Made by a program: the position numbers and the translations under genes. The notes under the pieces were generated by a model. That model saw only the letters and a list, made by a program, of their open reading frames with translations. It was not told the origin of the DNA and did not search any database. Shown in pieces: positions 1 through 8,375 of a DNA stretch of 64,000 nt. The stretch lies in NCBI GenBank assembly GCA_022843385.1, contig JALHNT010000008.1, forward strand, positions 1-64,000. Direction: 5' to 3'. The stretch comes from Anaerolineae bacterium. GTDB taxonomy: Bacteria > Chloroflexota > Anaerolineae > Aggregatilineales > Phototrophicaceae. The stretch's first letter is position 1. Every line of letters starts with the position of its first letter.

Positions 1-20
1 TATCCAGATAACGGTTTACC

Positions 21-45
21 CGGACACCCCGTTGGGTGTCCCTAC
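21..45 (+). repeat. REP-like palindrome, copy 1
   Basis: A perfect 8-bp stem GGACACCC/GGGTGTCC (22-29 with 34-41) closes a CGTT loop and is followed by CTAC. It has the same frame as the element at 62-86 read on the other strand: C-GGAC, three variable bases, a C, loop CGTT, then G-GTCC-CTAC. The variable stem bases differ between the copies but stay complementary. This is typical of a dispersed extragenic palindrome. Confidence 0.6.
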
Positions 46-61
46 AAACGAACCGGTTGGC

Positions 62-86
62 GTAGGGACGTGCAACGGCACGTCCG
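62..86 (-). repeat. REP-like palindrome, copy 2 (inverted)
   Basis: Stem GGACGTGC/GCACGTCC (66-73 with 78-85) around loop AACG. Read on the minus strand it gives CGGAC...CGTT...GTCCCTAC, matching the copy at 21-45 with compensatory changes inside the stem. The head-to-head arrangement resembles paired REP (BIME-like) elements. Confidence 0.6.
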
Positions 87-142
87 AATACTATCTGATT
101 TAATTCTTAAAGTGCATAACCCCTCAGCTAACTTTTTCCGGT

Positions 143-164
143 AAGCCCACTGAAGGGGCTTTTT
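143..164 (+). terminator. Intrinsic terminator
   Basis: Stem AAGCCC (143-148) / GGGCTT (156-161) with a 7-base loop, running into a T-tract at 160-164. It would stop a + strand transcript entering from the left of the window. The rest of 1-310 holds no gene: a weaker AGCGC/GCGCT hairpin with TTTT at 182-201, and a 10-bp hairpin without T-tract at 210-234. Confidence 0.6.
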
Positions 165-181
165 GCTCAGGAATTGTCTTG

Positions 182-201
182 AGCGCCTTTAGTGCGCTTT
201 T
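182..201 (+). terminator. Weak intrinsic terminator-like hairpin
   Basis: AGCGC (182-186) pairs with GCGCT (194-198), followed by TTTT. The five-base stem is short, so this may only back up the terminator at 143-164. A larger hairpin, AGCCGGATGC/GCATCTGGCT around TTGA, lies immediately downstream (211-234) and lacks a T-tract. Confidence 0.3.
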
Positions 202-310
202 CATTCTGGCAGCCGGATGCTTGAGCATCTGGCTGCACTCAGCCACCTGGCTAACCCAAAAAGACTGAAGGGTAAACGCGCTACAACAAGTTGAATTACA
301 ACCCTCGGAG

Positions 311-1300
311 TCAGCGCACCAGGCCGGGATAATCGAGGAACATGACCTCCAGCGCCAGCCGCAGGTTCATGTTGAGCGCCAGATTGTTGAGCGTTTGCCG
401 GGTCGCTTTCAGTGCCAGCAGCGCCTCATCGCCGGTCAGTCCCCGTGCCAGCGTCCCCAGCGCAGCCGCCCGATCGCGGTTGACCGGCTCACGCTCTGGC
501 TGTTGAGTCAGCAGCAGCACGTCGCGCCAGTAGGTCTGCCACAATTCCAGCAGGGGATAGAGCGCCAGCTTGTCCTTGCTTAAGCTCTCCGCCACTTCGA
601 AGCGCTGGCCGCGCGTCATGCCGATGACCTGATCGAGCAGACCGAGCGCCGTCTCGCGCTGCTCCAGCATGGAGGGATCATGCAGCGCCCGGATGGCCCA
701 GCCCAGGCGTCCGCCGCTCAGTCGCGCCAGCAGATCGGCCCGCGCCGGCTCCGCCTGATAGTGTTCCACCAGCGCTGTCTGCACGGCCTCCAGCGCCACC
801 GAGCGCAGGGTGATGACCTGGCTGCGGCTGATGATGGTCGGCAGCAGCGACTCGACCGAAGGGGCCAGCAGGATCAGCATCGACTGAGGTGCGGGTTCTT
901 CCAGCGTCTTGAGCAGGGCATCCTGTGCCTGGGGACGGGCATGGTCGAAGTCGCGAAAGATGGCGATGCGGTAGCGGGCATCATAGGGTTTGAGCGCCAG
1001 GCGCTGCATCACCTGACGAATCTCTTCAATCTTCAGCGCCCCGGTCACGGCATCCAGTTCCGAATAGAGGATGTCGGGATGGTTGTGGCTGGCGATCAGC
1101 TTGCAGGAACGGCAGATGCCACAGGGACGCTCTCCCTCAGCGGTACAGTTGAGCGCCATAGCGAAGGCCTGCGCCAGCGTCTCTTTGCCCACCGACTCCG
1201 GCCCGACGATCAGATAGGCATGGCGCACCCGTCCATGCGCCAGCGCCAACTTCAGGCGTTCCACTGCCCATTCATGTCCATACACCGGCCAGCCTGTCAT
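311..1300 (-). CDS. holB: DNA polymerase III delta-prime subunit
   Basis: Clamp-loader subunit of the AAA+ family. The N-terminus has the HA-Y-L-x-G context and a degenerate P-loop (GPESVGKE, with Glu where ATP-binding paralogues have Ser/Thr). This is followed by a four-Cys zinc module (Cys54, 62, 65, 68 counted from the upstream Met) and the DALLKTLEEP and sensor-1 motifs. The SRC motif reads SRS. These traits fit the non-hydrolysing delta-prime subunit rather than DnaX. The length (about 330 residues) is normal. Two in-frame ATGs lie at 1306 and 1300; the GAGGG at about 1308-1312 is properly spaced only from 1300, so that start is used. It diverges from the histidine kinase gene across a 120-base gap. 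Confidence 0.9.
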   Translation of the reverse strand: MTGWPVYGHEWAVERLKLALAHGRVRHAYLIVGPESVGKETLAQAFAMALNCTAEGERPCGICRSCKLIASHNHPDILYSELDAVTGALKIEEIRQVMQRLALKPYDARYRIAIFRDFDHARPQAQDALLKTLEEPAPQSMLILLAPSVESLLPTIISRSQVITLRSVALEAVQTALVEHYQAEPARADLLARLSGGRLGWAIRALHDPSMLEQRETALGLLDQVIGMTRGQRFEVAESLSKDKLALYPLLELWQTYWRDVLLLTQQPEREPVNRDRAAALGTLARGLTGDEALLALKATRQTLNNLALNMNLRLALEVMFLDYPGLVR

Positions 1301-1331
1301 AGGCATTCCCTCTGCCTCACGATAGGATATA

Positions 1332-1400
1332 CGTCATTCATAAAAGATGACTCGTTCGTAAGCAACATATCGTTTAGAATCGAAATAGTCATGAATGACG
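1332..1400. promoter_or_regulatory. 10-bp perfect inverted repeat in divergent spacer
   Basis: CGTCATTCAT (1332-1341) is repeated exactly in inverted orientation as ATGAATGACG (1391-1400). The arms bracket most of the spacer between holB and the histidine kinase. A TTTAGAAT (-10-like, 1373-1380) lies between the arms. It could be an operator pair; no binding protein can be named from sequence. Confidence 0.3.
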
Positions 1401-1419
1401 GCACTCGAGTAGGTCACCA

Positions 1420-3105
1420 TTGCCCATCCTTACGACTCTGCGCGAACGCTGGCTGAACCTGATCGAGCCGCCCGCCGCTATCCAGGACGTGGACACGCGG
1501 CTGCGGGTGCGTCTGATGTCGGCGCTGTTCATCTTCCTCATCAGCAGCCTGTCGCTCGTTCTGACGCTGCGTTATCTGCTGCTGGCGGATCTGCCGGATG
1601 CCGGTGTGCGCGCCGGACTGGTGCTGGTCTTTAGCCAGTCGCTCTGGTTGGCCTATGTTCAACTCCGGCGCGGACAGGTCGAAACTGCCAACTGGATTCT
1701 GGCGATTCTGACGAGCCTTCTGATCTATATCCTGGCGGCGCTGGGCGATCATCGCGACAGCTTCAACACCACCATCCTCTATTTCATCACAGTCAGCCTG
1801 TTCGTCAGCCATTTTCTGCGGCTGCGCCATTCGCTCACGCTGGCCGCGCTCCATCTGATCGGTATTGTATCACTGAACTACTGGCAGCCGGAACGCTTTG
1901 AGGTCGAGATTGTGGTGCGTGGCCCGGTCTCATTTTATGTCGTCACGACCGGCATCATGCTGTTCTTAGTCCATTATCGCTCACGCCTCCAGGCCGAACG
2001 CGAGCGTCTGCTGCGGGAAAGCGAACAGCGCTACCGCATGGTCTCGGACATCATCCCCAATTATGCCTTCAGCTTCAAGGTTCAACCGGATGGCGAACTG
2101 GTTGAAGAATGGATCACCGAAGGGTTCAAGCGCATCACCGGCTACGAATGGAAGGACATCAAAGACAGCGGCATCTACCGCTTTTATCATGCGGATGATT
2201 TTTCCCGGCAGGCCGATGATCTGAAGCGGGTGATGAACGGCCAGCCGTCGCGCGGCGAGTACCGCATCTTCACCCGCGCTGGCGATGAGCACTGGCTGCT
2301 GGTCTCGCGCTATCCGGTATGGAATGCCAACCTACAACGGGTAGTGCGTTATTTCGGCGTGGCGCAGGACATCACCGAGCGCAAACAGGCCGAACAGCAG
2401 CGAGTGACGCTGGCAGTGCGCCAGGCGCAGATCAGCTTCCTGCGTGATTTTGTCCGCGCCTTCTCTCACGACTTCCGTACCGCCTTGGCGACCATCGAAA
2501 CCCGTCGCTACCTGATCCAGCGGCAGGTGACACGCCAGGAATACGACACCATCCCGGAACGGCTGGAGGTCATCCACGACAGCGTGACTCATATGAAGGA
2601 GCAACTGGAGAACCTGAACCGCATTTCTGACCTGACGGACTTAGATCGTGAGACATGTAACCTGAACACCCTGCTGCAACCGATTGTCGAAGACATCGCC
2701 TCGCATCAGCACGGCCTGACGCTGGTGTTCCTGCCCAATGCCTATCTCCCAGCCATCGAGGTCGATGTCGAGCAGATACAGTTCGCGCTGCGGCAGTTGC
2801 TCCATAATGCCACCCACAACACCACCATCCCCGGCAGCATCACGGTGCGCACCAGCCTTTCGGATAACCAGGTCCTGGTCGAGGTTCAGGATACCGGCGT
2901 GGGCATTCCGCCGGAGCATCTCCCCCATATCTTCGATCTGTTCTACCGCGTTGACGAGGCGCGCAACCTGGCTTCTGGCGGCGTTGGCATCGGTCTAAGT
3001 CTGGTGAAGATGATCGTTGAAGCGCACGGCGGCACCATCCGCGCCGAAAGCATGGCGGAACGCGGCACCACCTTCGTCCTTCGGCTGCCAGCGCGCAGCG
3101 AGTAA
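1420..3105 (+). CDS. Membrane PAS-domain sensor histidine kinase
   Basis: Two-component sensor of 561 residues. Five to six hydrophobic segments occupy roughly residues 30-182 (a 7TM-like sensor region without a large periplasmic loop). A PAS domain with its PAC tail (about 203-323) ends in DITERKQAE. The phosphoacceptor is His350 in FSHDFRT, and the C-terminal HATPase has LLHNATHN, DTGVGI and GVGIGLSLV. The start is TTG at 1420, preceded by AGGT; no in-frame ATG gives a better start before the first helix. No response regulator is adjacent; the nearest is at 7491-8177. The ligand is unknown. Confidence 0.85.
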   Translation: MPILTTLRERWLNLIEPPAAIQDVDTRLRVRLMSALFIFLISSLSLVLTLRYLLLADLPDAGVRAGLVLVFSQSLWLAYVQLRRGQVETANWILAILTSLLIYILAALGDHRDSFNTTILYFITVSLFVSHFLRLRHSLTLAALHLIGIVSLNYWQPERFEVEIVVRGPVSFYVVTTGIMLFLVHYRSRLQAERERLLRESEQRYRMVSDIIPNYAFSFKVQPDGELVEEWITEGFKRITGYEWKDIKDSGIYRFYHADDFSRQADDLKRVMNGQPSRGEYRIFTRAGDEHWLLVSRYPVWNANLQRVVRYFGVAQDITERKQAEQQRVTLAVRQAQISFLRDFVRAFSHDFRTALATIETRRYLIQRQVTRQEYDTIPERLEVIHDSVTHMKEQLENLNRISDLTDLDRETCNLNTLLQPIVEDIASHQHGLTLVFLPNAYLPAIEVDVEQIQFALRQLLHNATHNTTIPGSITVRTSLSDNQVLVEVQDTGVGIPPEHLPHIFDLFYRVDEARNLASGGVGIGLSLVKMIVEAHGGTIRAESMAERGTTFVLRLPARSE

Positions 3106-3413
3106 GCCGTATACCCAAGAGCCACACTTCCGGTCGTTTTCCCGCTCCCACCCGGTCAAGCGCTGGTAGGAAGGCAATTGCCGATTCAGGAAGCGACTTC
3201 AAGCTACCCCGCAAGCAGAGAGCCGTCCTGTGCGCCACTATAGCTCTCTGTTGCCAGCCATCCCGATACAGCGTAGGCTAAGCGTCAGGCAAGCTGCGAC
3301 CGGGGGTGGTATTGTCATCACAAGAGCTTGTAGCGAAAGAAGTCCTTATCTTCTGATATTGGGCAACAACTTTGGAATGCGGAATGCTTCGCCAGGGTAA
3401 GGTCGAAATCATC

Positions 3414-4979
3414 ATGAAAATCCGACTCATGGGTGTTCTGATAATCCTGTTGTCGATTTCAGTGAGCAGCATTCAGGCTCAATCGGTCGACGTCAATCGC
3501 GTTCGTGGTGTGGCCTGGAGTCCCGATGGCACCCGAATTGCGCGGGTTGACAATCGCGGCGTAACCCAAATCATCAGCGTCCAGTCTGGGCAGGTGATGA
3601 CGAGCTTTACTAGCGACAACGGTTATACGGGTGCTGTCGATTGGCATCCCACAAATGTAAATCGGCTTGCGACTGGTGGTAAGGATGGACTCATAAAGAT
3701 ATGGGACAGTAACACCGGGCAACTTATCACCACCTTATTCTATCCCACTGAACGCACTGACGACATAACTTCAGTTAAATGGAGCCCCGATGGAAGCAAA
3801 ATTGCTCGCAGCAATTATGGTGGAGCAATTACTGTTTGGAGTACCAGCGACAATAGTCAAATTGTGGACATACCTTCTTCACAAGTGACTTCCTTGAGTT
3901 GGCAATCAACGGGTACACACTTGGTCGCGGTAGCAGGTGTCTATCTTAGAATTTGGAACATCGGAGCAAGTCAAACGCCATCAATACTTCAGTATGACAA
4001 CGGGATACCTACATCTGTTGATTGGAGTCAATACAATGGACTGATTGCATCTGGTGGCGCAGATGTTGATCGTGACATTCGTATCTGGAATCCGACCACT
4101 GGGCAGGTCGTGCGGGTGTTGGATGGTCACACTGATCAGATTCTCTCGGTTGCCTGGTCGCCGAACAGCGATCAGTTAGCCAGTGCAAGTGTGGATGGTA
4201 CGGTTCGGATTTGGAATACAACTATCGGGTATTCTGTTCAAGTGATTAACGTTGGATCTCAAGTTGAAGCAGTAGCCTGGAGTCCGGATGGCACAAAAAT
4301 CGCCTACGGCGGCGCAAGTGGGGTATTTGGTATTGTCGCAGCAACACTATCCTCCATCCCTAGTCCCACATCATCTCCTATGCCGACCAGCGCTGACTTT
4401 ACTCCGAGCGCTACACCCAACGCAACCGCACTTCTGCGTTTCTTCAACCCACCGACTTGTGCTCGGACTTGCCTGATTGGCATTCAACCTGGAATAACAA
4501 CACTGACAGAGTTCAAAGCTATCCTTGCCAGCAGGAATATCACCTATTTTCTGAATTCAATGGACGGTAGCGAAGACAATGCCGCCTTTGAATGGTATTT
4601 GCCTTTATCTGATACGGGATTCATGCAAGGCGCGAACAACCAAACCTTTGTCAATACAACCTTTGCGAATGGAATTGTGCGACAAATGACTGTGGGATTG
4701 GATATTCCAATCCGGTCAATTATAGCTGCATACGGTCAGCCACCTCAATACGCTTCAAGGCGAAGTGCTTATTTCATGATATACGATGAATACAAGATCA
4801 TATTCCAGGCAAGAGAAACCTACAGCACTGAGGTTGTCACCGGAGTATTTCTTGTTGATGGCGATCTACTGGCAGAATATATCAACGATACAGGGTTTTC
4901 TCCTGTATCCAATTGCGCTCAAGCAACGGGCATCTGCTCGGTACAAACCGCTACCCCAACCCCCAGCCCCGACGATTGA
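3414..4979 (+). CDS. Secreted WD40 protein with C-terminal CxxxC-LGIxPG domain
   Basis: A 521-residue secreted protein. The start at 3414 gives a clean signal peptide (MKIRLMGVLIILLS... ending AQA/Q). Six to seven WD40 repeats follow, with repeated VAWSPDG and IRIWN motifs, forming a beta-propeller. A Thr/Ser/Pro linker comes next, then a C-terminal domain beginning CARTCLIGIQPG. That domain matches the small proteins at 46103-48694, including the later (L/I)PIxxxxxxYGxP segment. An upstream TTG (3372) is in frame but would bury the signal peptide. Base composition is AT-richer than neighbouring genes. The ligand is unknown. The 308 bases upstream (3106-3413) hold no gene: only an AGAGAGC/GCTCTCT inverted repeat (3217-3249) and no convincing promoter. 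Confidence 0.8.
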   Translation: MKIRLMGVLIILLSISVSSIQAQSVDVNRVRGVAWSPDGTRIARVDNRGVTQIISVQSGQVMTSFTSDNGYTGAVDWHPTNVNRLATGGKDGLIKIWDSNTGQLITTLFYPTERTDDITSVKWSPDGSKIARSNYGGAITVWSTSDNSQIVDIPSSQVTSLSWQSTGTHLVAVAGVYLRIWNIGASQTPSILQYDNGIPTSVDWSQYNGLIASGGADVDRDIRIWNPTTGQVVRVLDGHTDQILSVAWSPNSDQLASASVDGTVRIWNTTIGYSVQVINVGSQVEAVAWSPDGTKIAYGGASGVFGIVAATLSSIPSPTSSPMPTSADFTPSATPNATALLRFFNPPTCARTCLIGIQPGITTLTEFKAILASRNITYFLNSMDGSEDNAAFEWYLPLSDTGFMQGANNQTFVNTTFANGIVRQMTVGLDIPIRSIIAAYGQPPQYASRRSAYFMIYDEYKIIFQARETYSTEVVTGVFLVDGDLLAEYINDTGFSPVSNCAQATGICSVQTATPTPSPDD

Positions 4980-5017
4980 CCTGTTGGGTCAGATGAGGTC
5001 TGGTATACAACTCGTGT

Positions 5018-7333
5018 TCACCCTGCCCCTTCAAACAGGCAGCCCGGCAAGGCACCGCCATAGAGATAACGATAGACGGCGTAATTCTGGTAGATCAGGC
5101 TGAGGTAGCTGCGGCTCTCGCTGAAGGTGATGGTCTCGTGCAGCAGCTCGATGTCATCCCCGGCGGCCTGCACCCAACTGCGGGCGGCACCCGGCCCGGC
5201 ATTGTAACTGACCAGCACACCGGCGATGCTGCCATCCTGAAAGACGATCATGTTGTTGAGGTAATTGACTCCCAGCGGCACATTGACCAGCGGACGGTAG
5301 AGATCATCGGGGGTGGGCGGCGTCGTGCCGAGCCGTCCGGCGACTTCGACCGCCGTCGTCGGCAGGAGCTGCATCAGGCCGCGCGCATCGGCGATGCTGC
5401 GGTTGGTCGGGTCGTAGCTCGACTCCTGGCGGATGAGGGCGGCGATCAGCAGCGGGTCGAGTCCAAGCGGCGTGGCTGATGCGGCGACCAGATCGCTGTA
5501 ATGATAAGGGTAGGCCAGCGCCAGCACAGCGCGGGGGATGCGGCTGAAGGGTTGACCGGAGGCGAAGACCAGACGAGTGGCCGAGAAGATGGAGGAACGG
5601 TTGATCCCCTGCTGCTCGTAGTAGAACGCCAGTCCCAGCAGAGCAGCCGGACTGCTGCGCGACAGCTTGTGCAGCGCGTCGAATTCCGCGCGGGCTTCGC
5701 GCCACATCCCCACCGCCCACAGCTCGATGCCACGTGCCAGATGTGGATCAGCCGCCAGTTCCGGGCTGAGACCGGTGGTTGTCCCTGGCAGGTTGAAGCT
5801 GGCCGCGACCCAATCGGCGGCGGCCTGGCGCTCGGCGTCGGTGATCGGGTTGAGGGTCAGCGTGCCGGAGGGGAGGAAAGGCTGGACATTGTTGAGCAGT
5901 TCGCAGCTCCGCATGGCGAAGAACGTCCCCGGCTCGGCGCGGGTCGCCAGCGTCCAGGCAGCCTGCGCCCCGGCGCTGTCACCGGCCTGCGCCAGCAGCT
6001 TGCCCTGCCAGGCATAGCCCTCGGCATTGCCGACGCGCCCGAAGAAAGCTGCTGCCTGTAACGGGGCGGAAACGCGCAGCCGCAGCCCGGCTTCCAGCAA
6101 GCCCTGCCGCGCCTCTTCCGACGACGGGTACGAGTCGGCTAGCTGGGTGAAGAGCTGCAAACCCCGCGCCAGCTCACCAAACTGCTCCTCGATCTCGGCA
6201 GCCCGCAGCAAGGCCAGGGGCGCTTCCGGCGACTGGGGATAGCGCGAGGCGACGGCGACATAAGCCGGGACAGCCTGCCCATAATCGCCACTGCTGGCAT
6301 ACGTCGCGCCGATCTCCAGCGCGGCGGTCGCGGCTTCCGGCGCATCGGGGAACTGCTGCGTGACCGCAGTGAACGTAGCGATGGCGCTGGGGGCGTCGCC
6401 CTGACCGCGCTGCGCCCGACCCAGCAGCAGATACAATTCGGGCGGGGCGCTGCCAGCCGTCGCCGGGTCGGTCAGGTAGCTGGTGAGGACGCTGACCACC
6501 GGGCGGTAATTCTCATTGCGAACATTGATGCGCATCCGCAGCAGCAGATCCACCGGCTGCCCGGCTGTGACCAGATCGACCAGCGCCGGCAGCGCCGCGT
6601 CGGTTTCAGGGTAGAGGGTGATGATGCGCTGCAAGCGGGCATAGGCGGCGACATCCTGCCCCAGTTGGAATTCGAGGTCGGCTGCCGTCGCTTCGAGGCG
6701 GGCGCGCAGTCCGCCGCTTCGGTCAAACTCGGCACCTTCGACGGTCGCCAGCGTCGCCAGATAGGCATCGATCTCGCTCAGAATCAGCTTGACCTGCTCC
6801 AGCGCGGCGGGCAGGCTGCCGACCAGGCGGTAAAGCTGGGCTAGCTTCTCGCGCAGGGCGAACTTGCTCTCGGCATGACGCGACGAGTCGACGGCCAGCC
6901 GCAGGAAATAGCTGCTCTGATCGGGGTCGAGTGCGGCCAGGCGTTCGTAGAGGTAGCTATCGAGCAGACCGGGCTGCAAGGCGATGGCCTGCTGATAATC
7001 GGCTTCGGCCTCGCCGAACATGCCCAACTGTTCACGCATCTCGCCGCGCAGCACCAGTGAGCGGAAGCTCGGCTGGCATTCGTTGATGTGCTGAGTGAAG
7101 GCCACCTCGGCAGCGACGTATTGATCAGCGCGGGCCTGCGCCAGCCCCAGACCGTAGAGCGCCGGGCAGCGCTGGGCGGGATCGTTGGCGGCGTCGGTGT
7201 AACGGGCGATGGCGGTCTCGTAATCGCCCAGGTTCAGAGCAGCCTCGGCTTCGCTCAGGGGAGCCGCCTGCATCCGGGCGGTGAAGACGGTCAGCGGCAG
7301 GATCAGCACGATCAGCAGGCGCAGAACGGACAT
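5018..7333 (-). CDS. Soluble-lytic-transglycosylase-like protein with TPR repeats
   Basis: Exported peptidoglycan-cleaving enzyme of the Slt70 type, about 771 residues. The start at 7333 is chosen because AGGAG lies 7 bases upstream and the product begins with a signal peptide (MSVLRLLIVLILPLT). Most of the protein is alpha-helical TPR-like repeats (ALYGLGLAQARADQY, PELYLLLGRAQRGQGD). The C-terminal GH23 domain has the catalytic Glu in LIRQESSYDP, then ARGLMQLLP and SYNAGPG. This order is the Slt layout, here with extended TPR repeats. It overlaps no neighbour. It is followed upstream by the response regulator gene on the same strand, separated by 157 bases that include a CCATACC/GGTATGG hairpin at 7459-7477. 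Confidence 0.85.
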   Translation of the reverse strand: MSVLRLLIVLILPLTVFTARMQAAPLSEAEAALNLGDYETAIARYTDAANDPAQRCPALYGLGLAQARADQYVAAEVAFTQHINECQPSFRSLVLRGEMREQLGMFGEAEADYQQAIALQPGLLDSYLYERLAALDPDQSSYFLRLAVDSSRHAESKFALREKLAQLYRLVGSLPAALEQVKLILSEIDAYLATLATVEGAEFDRSGGLRARLEATAADLEFQLGQDVAAYARLQRIITLYPETDAALPALVDLVTAGQPVDLLLRMRINVRNENYRPVVSVLTSYLTDPATAGSAPPELYLLLGRAQRGQGDAPSAIATFTAVTQQFPDAPEAATAALEIGATYASSGDYGQAVPAYVAVASRYPQSPEAPLALLRAAEIEEQFGELARGLQLFTQLADSYPSSEEARQGLLEAGLRLRVSAPLQAAAFFGRVGNAEGYAWQGKLLAQAGDSAGAQAAWTLATRAEPGTFFAMRSCELLNNVQPFLPSGTLTLNPITDAERQAAADWVAASFNLPGTTTGLSPELAADPHLARGIELWAVGMWREARAEFDALHKLSRSSPAALLGLAFYYEQQGINRSSIFSATRLVFASGQPFSRIPRAVLALAYPYHYSDLVAASATPLGLDPLLIAALIRQESSYDPTNRSIADARGLMQLLPTTAVEVAGRLGTTPPTPDDLYRPLVNVPLGVNYLNNMIVFQDGSIAGVLVSYNAGPGAARSWVQAAGDDIELLHETITFSESRSYLSLIYQNYAVYRYLYGGALPGCLFEGAG

Positions 7334-7490
7334 GGGCAGACTCCTCATCGTTGGCGACACCCGTTGTGATAACGGATGAGTCCCATGCCGTCAATAGCGG
7401 GATTGTCCGGCGGATACAGGCCGACGAGGATTGATGCTCGCAGGGTCATGGGGGTGTGCCATACCCCTGCGGTATGGAAGCCATCGGACC

Positions 7491-8177
7491 TTAGCGGTTC
7501 ATGAAGCGGTAGCCGACTCCGCGCAGCGTGATGATGTATTCGGGGCGATCCGGATCCACTTCGAGTTTCTGGCGCAGGTAGTGGATATAGAGCTTCAGGC
7601 TATCAATGGCATCACCATATTCTTCGCCCCAGGCTTCAGTCACCAGTTCCGTCCGTGTGACGACGCGCCCGGCGTTGCGTACGAGTACGCCTAGCAGGTT
7701 GAATTCCTTCGGCGTCAGGTGGCGAATTTCGTTCCGCACCCAGACCTCGCGATTCATGAAGTTGACGCGGAAATCCCCACCGTTGAATACCAGTTCTTCG
7801 CTGATGTTGGGACGCGGCGCGCGCCGCAGATGCGCCCGCACCCGCGCGACCAGTTCGTCGTTTTCATAGGGTTTCATGATGTAGTCATCCGCGCCCATCT
7901 CCAGGCCGCGCACAACATCCTTGACCTCGCTGCGCGCCGAGAGAAAAATGATCGGCACATCCGACATCTCACGCAGGCGACGACAGACATCCCAGCCATC
8001 CATATCGGGCATCATGATATCGAGCAGCACCAGATCGGGTTGATGTCGATAGGCTTTGCGCAGCCCATCTTCAGCGCGGTAAGCTTTGATAACTTCATAG
8101 CCACGCCGTTCTAAAAGGATGGCGATCAGCTGGACGGTGGTCTCTTCGTCGTCAATGACCAGGATTTTTTCTGCCAT
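7491..8177 (-). CDS. OmpR/PhoB-family response regulator
   Basis: A 228-residue DNA-binding regulator. The receiver domain has the acidic pair in VIDDEE, phosphoacceptor Asp53 in LLDIMMPD, Thr/Ser at LSAR and Lys102 in MKPYEND. The C-terminal winged helix has LTPKEFNLLGVLV, VTRTELV and LKLYIHYLRQKLE...YIITLRGVGYRF. Length and layout are textbook. A GAGGAAG precedes the ATG. The cognate kinase is not adjacent. The upstream spacer holds TTAACCT-type direct repeats (8207-8245) that could be its own binding boxes. Confidence 0.93.
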   Translation of the reverse strand: MAEKILVIDDEETTVQLIAILLERRGYEVIKAYRAEDGLRKAYRHQPDLVLLDIMMPDMDGWDVCRRLREMSDVPIIFLSARSEVKDVVRGLEMGADDYIMKPYENDELVARVRAHLRRAPRPNISEELVFNGGDFRVNFMNREVWVRNEIRHLTPKEFNLLGVLVRNAGRVVTRTELVTEAWGEEYGDAIDSLKLYIHYLRQKLEVDPDRPEYIITLRGVGYRFMNR

Positions 8178-8206
8178 GCTTCCTCAACCCTTCTGCTATC
8201 CTGAGG

Positions 8207-8245
8207 TTAACCTGCTCTAACCAGGATGTTACAATTACTTAACCT
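8207..8245. promoter_or_regulatory. Putative response-regulator boxes (TTAACCT repeats)
   Basis: TTAACCT at 8207 and 8239, CTAACCA at 8217 and a weaker TTACAAT at 8229 are spaced 10-12 bases apart, one helical turn. This is the arrangement bound by OmpR/PhoB-family dimers. The cluster sits 30-70 bases upstream of the response regulator start, between it and the divergent SDR gene. Autoregulation is inferred. Confidence 0.35.
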
Positions 8246-8333
8246 AACTGTAGCATAGCCCTGGAATCGACGCAAGTTGCGGTGCAGCAGTCACCACTGG
8301 CTCAATCGACAAAGCGCTGGTCGGGAGATACGT

Positions 8334-8339
8334 TATAAT
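8334..8339 (+). promoter_or_regulatory. -10 box (TATAAT) upstream of the SDR gene
   Basis: A perfect TATAAT lies 36 bases before the ATG at 8376. A TCGACA at 8306-8311 is the closest -35 candidate, but its 22-base spacer is too long. Only the -10 is well supported. Confidence 0.4.
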
Positions 8340-8375
8340 CGCGCCGTTATCAACCCTCTACAAAGGTCATCAACC

